Positions 15,301-23,716 of a stretch of DNA of 52,395 nt are shown piece after piece. Made by a program: the position numbers and the translations under genes. Under the pieces are notes generated by a model. That model was not told the DNA's origin. It worked only from the letters and a program-made list of their open reading frames with translations, and ran no database searches. This DNA comes from Lingula anatina (Eukaryota > Brachiopoda > Lingulata > Lingulida > Lingulidae), in assembly GCF_001039355.2 (NCBI RefSeq), contig NW_019775488.1:237280-289674 (forward strand), in the 5' to 3' direction. Within the stretch, counting starts at the first letter, position 1. The number at the start of each line of letters is the position of its first letter.

Positions 15301-18300
15301 GTGATGTTGTATTCTACTATATATCTTACCTGTATCATGTGTGATGTTGTATTCTACTATATATCTTACCTGTATCATGTGTGATGTTGTATTCTACTAT
15401 ATATCTTACCTGTATCATGTGTGATGTTGTATTCTACTATATATCTTACCTGTATCATGTGTGATGTTGTATTCTACTATATATCTTACCTGTATCATGT
15501 GTGATGTTGTATTCTACTATATATCTTACCTGTATCATGTGTGATGTTGTATTCTACTATATATCTTACCTGTATCATGTGTGATGTTGTATTCTACTAT
15601 ATATCTTACCTGTATCATGTGTGATGTTGTATTCTACTATATATCTTACCTGTATCATGTGTGATGTTGTATTCTACTATATATATTACCTGTATCATGT
15701 GTGATGTTGTATTCTACTATATATCTTACCTGTATCATGTGTGATGTTGTATTCTACTATATATCTTACCTGTATCATGTGTGATGTTGTATTCTACTAT
15801 ATATATTACCTGTATCATGTGTGATGTTGTATTCTACTATATATCTTACCTGTATCATGTGTGATGTTGTATTCTACTATATAACTTACCTGTATCATGT
15901 GTGATGTTGTATTCTACTATATATCTTACCTGTATCCCCCCTAGGGAGTGGAGAGTGCTGTGGATGGAGTGGGTCACTACTGCTTTTACTCCCTAGAAAT
16001 ATATAGGTTACTCTAAGTACATTTAAATACACATACAAACTCCAACAAGCTGCTGTACGGGAATTTAATAGTTTAAAGCTGTGTATCTTAGTCTTGTGCT
16101 GGCAAACATTCCCATCAGATAAAAGTGAATAATTCTGGCTAGAAAATATACTTGGAGAAAAAATTATGGGTCACACTGTTACTGATTGTGGCAGTCGTCT
16201 GATTACAGTGGGCAAAAGTGGTATAATGGGATAGAATATTTATTAATGAATAAATAAATATATAAATCATAAATTTTGGACCAGTCTTGACTTAGTTTAA
16301 AACATTCATGTAAAGTCAGAGGGGCAAAGGGTAATGGCACCTGTGTCACAGGATGGATAAAGAAAAAATATACAAATGGGGCCTGTGCAATGCTGTGTTT
16401 TACCAATATAAATAGGGTGGATGGATATTGATCACCACCAAAATCGAATTATTTATTCTTTGGTACACTCTTTAAATTCCATCAAAATCCGTCCAAAACT
16501 ATTTGCATAATGTTCCTAACAGACAAAAAAAAACTAACAAACAAATGGAACATTATGTTTGGATTCTATCAATTATACTAAGTGTTCTACTGTCATCAGT
16601 TCTATAGTTTAATCATATTATTATAAGTGATTTTATTAAATTCAGGTAAAATGCATTCCAGATCTGATTTTTCTTGTATTACTATAATATTCAAGTTGGA
16701 CAATTTAAATATTATTGTAACTGGTTTTTAGACTGTCTTTAAAAGGCAACAGCCAACAATGATGTTACAAGGTATTATATTATGATAAAAAATATCCCAA
16801 GGAATGTGTACCTCTAACATGAGAGCGTGTGGCGTGTGGACAAATATGGAAGGGTTTCCTTTAGGCGAGGACTCCAGACAGAGCTGTCCATCACAGGCTA
16901 TAGGGTTGTACATCATCACAATACTGGAGTGAAACTTGTCATCAAATAAGATCTGAAATCAGAGTCAGATGTTGACTAAGTTACAGCCAAGCTAACCCTT
17001 CAATGACAACCTAAACATTACATGCTCTGACAATTATTGGATTTTCACTGCATGACAACTGTAGTGGTAAAATAAGTAGTTATTATACATACATAGGTGA
17101 AAGTTTTAAAAACTTAAAATCCTCAAAACGTTGCTTGCAATTTCTCAATTGCATTTATATAATTTGAAAAATATTATCAAAATGAAGACTGAAAAACCTT
17201 AAATCAGGGATAATCCTGAAAACTTTAACCCATGTATATACTAGGAGTTATGGAATGTTTTTCCAATAAAAAAAGAATTAACAATAATCAAATAAAAACC
17301 ATGAAGATGCTATGAAAACAAATAATCCATGGAAATTATCCATACCATTAACTGCTGAATAAGTTCACTTCTAAAATTATTGTCTTCTCATAGTCTTCTT
17401 AACCTTTAAGTACTGGTGGTAATATTTTCATCAATATCAATACAGTGTTATTGTGTATGAAATGATGGTGTAGAAGTGGCGACTAGTGTTATAGCAATTG
17501 TGCCTTACCTCATGTCCCTGAGTGTCACATTCATTGGTAAACCGGAACTGGCTCTGAAAAGAGGTGACAATCAGTGTAAGAAGATACACTCCACAGGTTT
17601 TTTGTTCTGCTCGGAGCAATTTTTTACCACTATGATTATGTCTCAAGACTGTTAGATGTACGTCTTACTTTCAACTCAATGCCACATAGGCAGCAATCCA
17701 AAGAAAACATATGTCAAAGTCAACAACAGCTAGCACTGATGTGTCATTTTTATTTTAAATGTACCTAAAGATAAAAACAATTTGATAAAAATAAAACAAA
17801 TCTTCAGAGTAATGTACCTAAAGATAAAAACAATTTGATAAAAATAAAACAAATCTTCAGAGTAACATTACTTTATATGCTGGTCCAAGGTGATATATAG
17901 CATCTATGTACTGAGGCTGGAGAGCTTCACTGAACATGTAGATAGTGGACATCTGACCACAGAACATGCTCTCTTCTTTCTGCTCATGTGTGGTGCCTAT
18001 AAAACACTTGTTGAATGGCTGGAAATAAAACACAACAAGCTGTGTGAATGTCATAGATTATTCTATAGCTTCTTCCTATGAATACCAATTAAACAGTTCT
18101 TGTCGCATCGTTTCGTATTCAGTAACTACATCTTTGGAAAACACTCCATTTCAATAGGTATCTTCACACACATTTTCTCAGATGTGGAAATTAATAAAAC
18201 AGCACACTTAATTTTGTCTCACTAGGAATCCAGTTTAACAGCACGACCTGAGCACAAGTGAATCAAAATAAGTGCATTTAATCAAGATGGTAGTTCTGTC

Positions 18301-21300
18301 TATCAATAGTGCAGCTGTCCATCTTACCTCATTCCCACTGACCAACCAGGACATCTCTGTGGTGGACACCATCTGACCATCAACATACACTTGGACTTCA
18401 CTCTTCCCCCATAGCCTGTACACATGGACCAGAGTGACCATGTACCACTGGGAATAATACCAGAGAACATGAAGTATGAATGTATATAAATATAAATATA
18501 CATGTACCACTGGGAATAATACCAGAGAGCATGTAGTCTGTGATATATATACATATAAATATACAATTCACCATATATAATATATACCAATATAAATATA
18601 CCACTGGAAACAATACCTACCAGCACGTAGTCTGTAATATAATACACATATGTACCACTGGAAGCACGTAGTCTGTACATACACATGTACATATACAGCT
18701 TAATTGTTAAGGAAGTATAAATAAACACCAAGATAAATGCCAGTTCCAACATAAGAACAATTGAAGGTACACTCCAAGCATGTGAAAATAAACATATAAC
18801 GTAATTTTTTTTTATAAATAATTATCCTTGATATTTCATGTAAAACAAATAATTCTTACCTTTTTGGGTTGAAATTCAAAATTGACACAGTGCTGGAATC
18901 CCTTTCCTGCTATCTTCATGGCGGTGATAACCAGAGCACTTCCTATGAAGTGTGCTGAGTAGCCCAGGCCCTTGGCTGTACGGAAACTGAAATATCACTC
19001 AGCTGATACAGAGCTTGTCATATCTTTACCTATTAATAAGCTTGTCTGAATTTTAGATTAACATGAATTATAGATTAACATGGCATACCTTCTTCATATA
19101 GAGGAAGTTGCAGAGAAGGTTGATTTTAAATTTCTATCCCGCTTCCAGTAGCCGCAGGGATCATCTTTGTCCCACGCTGCTCTCAGCACCAGTTCTTACA
19201 CTAGTGTGCTCAGTGGGATATCAACATCAACAAGCCCATGGATCTTTTGAAATCAAAAACATTTCAACCATTAACAACACTGGTTGCATTCCTAACTTAT
19301 CAGACAATGTAAATTCCCATAGACTTACGTGTACAGATATGGTTTCTCTCTTTCTATGTTCCCTCCTGACACTGGGTCCAGCCTGATCCAAGTAGAGAAG
19401 GTCCAGCCATTCTGGTATGGCCATTTGGCAATAGGGGGCAGTGCTATACACTAAATTTGAAAAACAAAAATACAGTATTACACTTTTAGGGTGCTTTCCC
19501 AGAGATTTAGATCGATCTAAAGATTAAGTTTTAGATCGACCTAGCTCCCTGGGGGTTCACGCTAAATTGCAGTCAGCCGAGCGGGCACCATAGTTAATTA
19601 CCCCTTTACAGCTTTTAGTAGGCGGGACAGACGCTTAAGCCGGCCAAGCTGACAGTAATCTAGTGAGACTCCCCACAGGGATAGATCGATCTAAAAATCT
19701 ATGGAAATGGGGTGTTAAATTTCTGGAGAAGCAGACTATTGCAGAAAATAAGAAAGGAGAAAGGCTGAGCAATAACTTTACTTGTACTTAGGATTTTATA
19801 CTAAGGGAATTTTACATCAAATAGTCATATCGCTGTTGTTAAGATAGCTCTTTGTGAAACTTACAGCTCCTGTCTTCCCTGGAAAGCTGAAGAACTCGTC
19901 CGGTCCATGTCTTTGTGGCATGTGTCTCAAGACAGAAATAAGCTTGACAGCATGCCGAGGCTGAAATATGAAGTGAAAGCTTGCTAAATATCAATAACAA
20001 GAATGCCAAGGAGTGTCCTTTAATACATATTCGCCTGACAGTAGGAGTGAGTCTATACTAATTACTGACAGCCTCATCCTCAGCAATACTGTTGAACAGT
20101 CTAAACCTACACAGAACTGTCACCAGTAGAACCAGCTACACACCAGGTTTCTTCAAATCCAGTATCATATTTTCATATTACTGTATCTAGACTTTCATAT
20201 TAATAGAAGTAACAGAAAGCTTTTGTGTGGCATTTTTTCAAACAATTTAAGTTTACTTTTTATTATTATTATTATTTATTATTTTTTTTTTTTTGCCTAC
20301 AATAAGAAATGAAAGTTTACTCTGTTATTGTTTTAACAGTAAGCCCCACCAGTTGTTCATTAGATTTTCTAAACAGAAACCCACCCATTTTCCATTGCTT
20401 GCTTTCAGGAACCCAAACAGCAGTTTCAGTTCCTTGACGGTGATGCTGTAACTTGCTAACACGCCCATCATGTCAATGAGGAGATCTAGAGAAAAACATT
20501 CAAAACTAGGAACTGTTTTAAACTAATAAAAAACACAAAATAATGGATTGGGCAACAGACCATATAGTTATAGATACCAGAGAAAACTTCACACAAAGCC
20601 AAGAAAGCTATGGCTCTCTATTGTACCAGTATTGTTATAAACAAGCTGCACTTGACATCACATCTGATGGAATACCCACCTCCCACCACTTCATCCGATT
20701 CCTGCAAATGCTGCAGCGCCTTCTCAATCAGGCCAACCTCTGTGCACGCCTGCAGGTTACGTGTGCTCTTGCGCAAGATGGCGGTGAAGATGCTCCAGAT
20801 CTCAGCCTGAGAAAGATATTTTGTTGGTATTATTTGCAACTGTTAGAAATACAAAGCCTTCTGTGCACATGAACATTTTAACTTGCTGGAGTCTGCACTC
20901 TGTGTGCAGTCTTCTATTATAAATATCAAAAGAAACATATAATGGCATACATTACAAAAACCATCTCTCACACATGTAACAAAAATTATTTAACTACATA
21001 TGTTACAATCACAAAACATATAAAATTAATTCTGTAAAACCTATTACTTCCATTCACTAGTACTACACACCATCTCCCCACATATAAGCCAAAAGTAATA
21101 TCTTTATCATTCATTTAGTTTTTATTCCCTCTGAAAAGCCTTGTGCTTTGATAAAATGTAAGCACTCAATCTTATGGTATATGCATAATTCTACTTGAAC
21201 AACATATGTCTACTTATCTTGTATTAAAGGGATAACAACTCTTCGTTTTGGCCAAAAAATTAATTTTCCTGGAGTAAACAACAATTTTCCCATACTTACC

Positions 21301-21707
21301 AATGGTTAATGAATCCATTTTTACATCCAAAATTAGTCCCTGATTTTTTTAAGTTTGTTTTTTTGATATAATTTCTAAGAGATTATAACAGAGTATAGCC
21401 ATCAATGGAGGTCACGTGGTCTAAAGACAAGCTCAGATATCAGTATAATACCTATAACCGATGTTTTGTGGTAAAACAGAATACATATCATATTTCTTTG
21501 AGTTGTTCACAATGTTTTCATTTTGAAATATAGATCTCATACGAAGAGTTGTTATCCTTCTAAGTGTGATCACAAGATCTAACAAATCTCTTAATAATCT
21601 ACCTGTAAAGTAGGATTGCATGTGTCTACCAGTTGCAGCATGTGCTTGATATTTTCAGGTTCTTGTATGATGAAGTTATTTTCAAGGTCCAGCTCACCAC
21701 CAACCAA
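214..21707 (-). CDS. NBEA: Neurobeachin/LRBA-type BEACH protein, N-terminal half (partial, about 34 exons)
   Basis: Large scaffold protein of vesicle trafficking; vertebrate members are NBEA and LRBA, and invertebrates usually have one co-orthologue (fly rugose). Exons in transcript order: 21707-21603, 20806-20680, 20485-20385, 19960-19865, 19450-19329, 18986-18860, 18447-18328, 18018-17872, 17553-17509, 16952-16812, 15992-15930, 14750-14671, 14340-14232, 13515-13483 (optional), 12556-12404, 12249-12081, 11593-11451, 11169-11072, 10277-10185, 9338-9230, 8807-8726, 8469-8346, 8089-7897, 7731-6950, 6464-6311, 5744-5564, 5417-5233, 4905-4798, 4443-4275, 3286-3161 (optional), 2354-1950, 1434-1294, 934-671, 381-214. 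Together they give about 5.26 kb in one open frame with every junction phase matching. Blocks such as [29 protein letters not shown] and [13 protein letters not shown] closely resemble LRBA. The first coding exon and the C-terminal PH-BEACH-WD40 half are missing from the window. The family call is very secure; NBEA versus LRBA cannot be separated here. Confidence 0.93.
671..2354 (-). CDS. NBEA: NBEA/LRBA acidic low-complexity linker exons
   Basis: Three exons, all starting and ending in phase 1 (2354-1950, 1434-1294, 934-671), encode about 270 residues rich in Glu, Asp, Thr, Ser and Pro, with a short Gln run (QQQQQ) and a Gly run (GGGGDG) near FDFSKHMPG. Such a variable disordered linker sits before [10 protein letters not shown] in LRBA. 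They were assigned by phase continuity and clean splice sites (GTAAGT, GTATAA, GTAAAG donors), not by sequence similarity. Confidence 0.8.
3161..3286 (-). CDS. NBEA: Candidate 126-nt phase 1-1 cassette exon of NBEA
   Basis: Acceptor TTGTGTTTGTAG at 3287, open frame of 42 codons (contains [19 protein letters not shown] and [12 protein letters not shown]), donor AGTG/GTGAGG at 3160. The exon on each side (4275 and 2354) joins in phase 1, so inclusion or skipping both keep frame. A second donor, CAT/GTAAGG near 3133, would break frame. The peptide is hydrophilic and not recognisable. An optional exon is plausible but unproven. Confidence 0.4.
4275..6464 (-). CDS. NBEA: NBEA/LRBA exons of the conserved block after the linker
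   Basis: Five exons (6464-6311, 5744-5564, 5417-5233, 4905-4798, 4443-4275) encode [83 protein letters not shown] and [21 protein letters not shown]. These match LRBA in order. The segment [15 protein letters not shown] is strongly hydrophobic, as it is in the family. The last exon ends phase 1 in a Glu run. Confidence 0.92.
6950..7731 (-). CDS. NBEA: NBEA/LRBA 782-nt exon: conserved start, acidic disordered linker, conserved end
   Basis: The longest exon found in this gene. It opens with [20 protein letters not shown] and closes with [19 protein letters not shown] followed by [13 protein letters not shown]; both ends resemble NBEA/LRBA. The roughly 200 residues between are Glu/Ser/Thr/Gln-rich, low in hydrophobics and not recognisable in the human proteins beyond composition. 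That fits the rapidly evolving linker at the same place in LRBA. Phase is 0 at the start and 2 at the end (donor GAC/GTAAGT). Confidence 0.9.
7897..14750 (-). CDS. NBEA: NBEA/LRBA conserved helical (armadillo-like, DUF4704-type) region exons
   Basis: Eleven constitutive exons between 14750 and 7897 encode the long helical region. Landmarks are [155 protein letters not shown] and [17 protein letters not shown]. Every block lines up with human LRBA in order. The intron after 11451 starts with GC rather than GT (GAG then GCAAGT). The region is conserved across the family and is thought to be a solenoid scaffold; no catalytic motif is expected or seen. Confidence 0.92.
13483..13515 (-). CDS. NBEA: Candidate 33-nt microexon of the NBEA gene
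   Basis: Between the exons at 14232 and 12556 the minus strand has acceptor TTTTCACCAG, 33 nt reading [11 protein letters not shown], and a perfect donor GCA/GTAAGT. It is phase 0-0, as are the flanking exons, so it can be included or skipped without changing frame. I recalled no matching segment in human LRBA, so it may be alternatively spliced or chance. Strong splice sites on both sides favour a real exon. Confidence 0.5.
14857..15937. repeat. 40-bp minisatellite, about 27 copies, each containing a splice donor
   Basis: The unit on the gene (minus) strand runs GATACAG GTAAGATATATAG and then TAGAATACAACATCACACAT, 40 bp per turn. It fills the NBEA intron directly after the exon ending at 15930. 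The outermost copies at the low-coordinate end are the most diverged (GTTAAG, GTAAAA or GTAATA in place of GTAAGA); the copies next to the exon are almost identical. About 20 copies besides the authentic one keep CAG/GTAAG. On the plus strand the array gives spurious open frames rich in Tyr, Cys and Val; these are not genes. Confidence 0.97.
15930..15992 (-). CDS. NBEA: NBEA/LRBA 63-nt exon whose donor seeds the 40-bp array
   Basis: Encodes 21 residues, [12 protein letters not shown] followed by TLHSLGGIQ, matching LRBA VKAVLTHSIQSAMHSIGGVQ. The acceptor is TTTCTAG. The exon ends GATACAG and continues with intron GTAAGATATATAG. These same bases form the repeat unit of the tandem array that fills the next kilobase of the intron, so this exon owns the authentic member of about 27 look-alike donors. 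The next exon (14750) starts in phase 0, which fits use of this first donor. Confidence 0.9.
16812..17553 (-). CDS. NBEA: NBEA/LRBA exons following the lectin domain (45-nt exon plus [10 protein letters not shown] exon)
   Basis: Exon 17553-17509 is only 45 nt ([15 protein letters not shown]) and exon 16952-16812 encodes [10 protein letters not shown] through HTPHALMLE. The second contains the very conserved [20 protein letters not shown]. Both are phase 0-0, with donors GTAAGG and GTACAC. The short exon matches the point where human LRBA reads FKFKAESD and is shortened by about one turn. Confidence 0.88.
17759..17866. repeat. 54-bp tandem duplication next to an NBEA donor
   Basis: Two copies of a 54-bp unit (plus strand begins ATGTACCTAAAGATAAAAAC) lie end to end, the last base six nucleotides from the exon ending at 17872. 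The copies are essentially identical, so the duplication is recent. Confidence 0.9.
17872..19960 (-). CDS. NBEA: NBEA/LRBA concanavalin-like (LamG-like) lectin domain exons
   Basis: Five exons (19960-19865, 19450-19329, 18986-18860, 18447-18328, 18018-17872) encode the beta-sandwich domain near the N-terminus of NBEA/LRBA proteins. Landmarks are [83 protein letters not shown] and [16 protein letters not shown]. The exon at 19450 starts with TGT ATA GCA after acceptor TTTAG; a second AG seven bases further in would break the phase. The domain is known as a protein-interaction sandwich in the family; no ligand can be read from the sequence. Confidence 0.92.
18421..18690. repeat. Diverged tandem repeat carrying four copies of a splice acceptor
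   Basis: On the minus strand, four junction-like copies of a TTCCAG or TTCCCAG acceptor followed by TGGTAYAT occur, with exon-start positions at 18447 (the real one), 18509, 18603 and 18657. Upstream of each lies a copy of AGACTACRTGCT or a relative, and AT-rich spacers make the spacing irregular (62, 94, 54). The repeated segment includes the first bases of the exon encoding WYMVT. Confidence 0.85.
19495..19710. mobile_element. MITE-like palindromic element, copy A
   Basis: A roughly 215-bp element in an NBEA intron with imperfect terminal inverted repeats built around TTTAGATCGATCTA, and internal sequence CAGTCAGCCGAGCGGGCA, TAATTACCCC, CAGCTTTTAGTAGGCGGGAC and AGTGAGACTCCCCAC. The same order recurs in copy B at 48747. 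It has no coding capacity. Confidence 0.8.
20385..21707 (-). CDS. NBEA: NBEA/LRBA exons 1-3 seen here: N-terminal helical region
   Basis: Exons 21707-21603, 20806-20680 and 20485-20385 encode the region that starts near residue 75 of human LRBA. Recognisable blocks are [34 protein letters not shown] and [19 protein letters not shown]. The phases are 0 then 1, the donors are GTAGAT, GTGGGT and GTGGGT, and the acceptors end in CAG or TAG. The exon that should precede 21707, carrying the initiator Met and the short conserved stretch before LVGG, was searched for on the minus strand up to 26 kb without success. Confidence 0.9.
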
Positions 21708-22378
21708 CTGCAAGAAAATAGAAGCATGTGTTCAGTTATGTTTCCTAAAGTTAACAAGGGTTGGAGAAATGGAAGTCAATGGATTGTTTGTATCTTCAAG
21801 CTGATTTTACAATATAAAATTCTCAGTTTTAAAGCAGCAAAAATGTAAATTTTCCCATTACTGCAGAACCCTTTCCTTTGGTGGAAACCCCAGTCAAAAA
21901 GAAAAGTTCTAAAAAGTATTTCAATATCAGTTCATTGATGTAGCTGATGCTATACTTGTTCTCTTAAATGTAACATGTTTATAAGGCTGATCGAGGATAA
22001 TTAATAAGGAAAAAAAGGAAAATGATAACCTATTGTGCTACCTTCACAAACGCATTAGATTCAAACAATGCCATAAGCTGTATAGAGATGCCTTGTTAAC
22101 AATATGTATACAAATGACTGTAAATACACCATAATGAGCACATCAACTACAGGCAGCTGATACTACAGACCAGCAACATAAAGGCATACAACACTGCCAC
22201 CTTTGACAGAATGCTGTAATATCCATGTCAGAATATCAGACCAGATTTTTTCTATTCAGACTCAAAACTGATTCAAAGTCCACAAGAACAAGTCAGAATG
22301 TGACTGCATGAGTATATTGTGGACTTCTTATCCAGATACATTTCAATCACTAAATATAAAAGACGTTAGATAAATATG

Positions 22379-22826
22379 NGGAACATTGCTGGCAGCATTA
22401 GCATTGTCTCCGACTGCACTCTTGGTCACTTTTCCCTGTTCCTTCTGAGCGATAAAGGATACAGTTTCCTCTAGCGTCCTGTCTGTTTTAGGGTCACCCA
22501 ATAAATCTGACATAATTTCTGGGTCAGCGATGCCTCTGATGAGGTTGTCTTTTATGATTTCATCGCTGTAGTCAAACATATGGGTGCAGCCTTCTTCTTT
22601 ACATGTGGCTGTATATCGACACAATGCTGCTTGGCCTCTCAGGCTTGCCAAAAATGTTCTAATACTGGTTCCTGGAGTTTGAGTCATTTTACTCAGTCGT
22701 ATGCGATGAACCAGGGTACTCTCATCTTTGACAGCTAGTCTTCTTATGGCAGCTAGGAGGTCTGCCTCCGCCATATTTGCAACATTGTCCCTAAGATCTC
22801 GCATAATGTCTGTGCGGGAAAAGTCA
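22379..22826 (-). pseudogene. Retrotransposon gag fragment (Ty3/gypsy-like), truncated
   Basis: About 150 open codons on the minus strand read as a retrotransposon capsid-type segment. Features are ADLLAAIRRLAVKDES, a central Cys/His segment (CRYTATCKEEGCTH), RGIADPEIMSDLLGD and TLEETVSFIAQKEQGK. This arrangement is common in gag-like proteins of marine-invertebrate Ty3/gypsy elements. It stops at an N (22379), and no zinc knuckle, protease, reverse transcriptase or LTR is present. A 12-bp direct repeat TAGATAAATATG flanks it at 22367-22378 and 22827-22838. The single N means the left junction may be an assembly join. Confidence 0.75.
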
Positions 22827-23029
22827 TAGATAAATATGTATATCTTCAACTTTATTGAACTAATCTAGTTGATGATGGACACCTGGAATGATACATATAA
22901 AGAGCACTATTAGATATCTAGCTAGTTAGTATCCCATGAAAACGCCAATACAATTTACACATCTTTATTTTATTAAATTTATTTTAAGAGTCTTTGCCGA
23001 ATAAAAAGTTCAAATAAGGCAGGCAGATT

Positions 23030-23716
23030 TATCTACGTTACGTTGTACTTGTTACAAGAACCCAAATATCTATTAATCAAACTTGTTTTATTTAAGAATA
23101 AACTAATATTGGTATAAAGCAGGTTAAATGAATGATAGGGAATAATAAATTTTGGTTTTGAAAGAAACTAACAAATTCAATCTTAAACTGGTATTAATTT
23201 AACAAACCATCGACTTTGTTTGAACAGGGAATTATATCGGTATAATTCCCTGGTTTGAACAATGCTCTATACCGGTAATTCTGTTGCTCGCAAAGGATTG
23301 TGGTCTATATGAGGATCCAAATTGCCCCAATGGCAAGGGGGGCAACCAGCCCCGGGTGCATATTTCTTACTTCAAAGGATTTAATAGCGTGCAGATGCAC
23401 GATGTGTGGTAGGCCAATGTTTTCTATGACAGTTAAAATGCCAGTGGTTACAACCATTTTATGAGGAGTTATTTGCAACAAGTATAGGTCCCAACAGTCA
23501 GGCATATAAATTGAGGTTTCTGTACGTTACGTTGCATGAATAGAATGAATGAAGCAAAATATCTATTTATTAAACTTGTTTTGTTTTAATTAAGAATAAA
23601 CTAAGAATGGTATAAAGCAGATTTTTAATGAATAAAAACGAATTATAATTTTTTGTTTTAATAGAAACTATCAAATTCAGTCTTAAACTGGTAATTATTT
23701 AACAAACAATTGACTG
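23030..23716. repeat. Diverged direct duplication, about 190 bp, two copies
   Basis: Segments 23030-23217 and 23516-23716 share the order CTACGTTACGTTG/GTACGTTACGTTG, AAATATCTATTAATCAAACTTG, AAGAATAAACTAA, GGTATAAAGCAG and TCTTAAACTGGTA. The roughly 300 bp between them are unrelated. No coding sequence is recognised. A short-LTR origin is possible, but no primer-binding site or polypurine tract was identified. Confidence 0.6.
23227..23250. repeat. Perfect 10-bp-arm hairpin
   Basis: GGGAATTATA and TATAATTCCC flank TCGG. It lies just after the first copy of the 190-bp duplication, in sequence with no recognised gene. Confidence 0.7.

Noticed and set aside
14857-15937. CRISPR-like array
   Set aside because: Units are contiguous with no unique spacers, and the context is a eukaryotic intron.
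22054-22089. Possible 36-nt minus-strand exon (LMALFESNAFVK) between CAG acceptor and GTAGCA donor
   Set aside because: No similarity to the missing NBEA N-terminus, and the donor is weak.
23305-23505. 66-residue minus-strand open frame between the duplicated 190-bp segments
   Set aside because: No recognisable domain, and the splice sites do not fit NBEA; probably chance or transposon residue.
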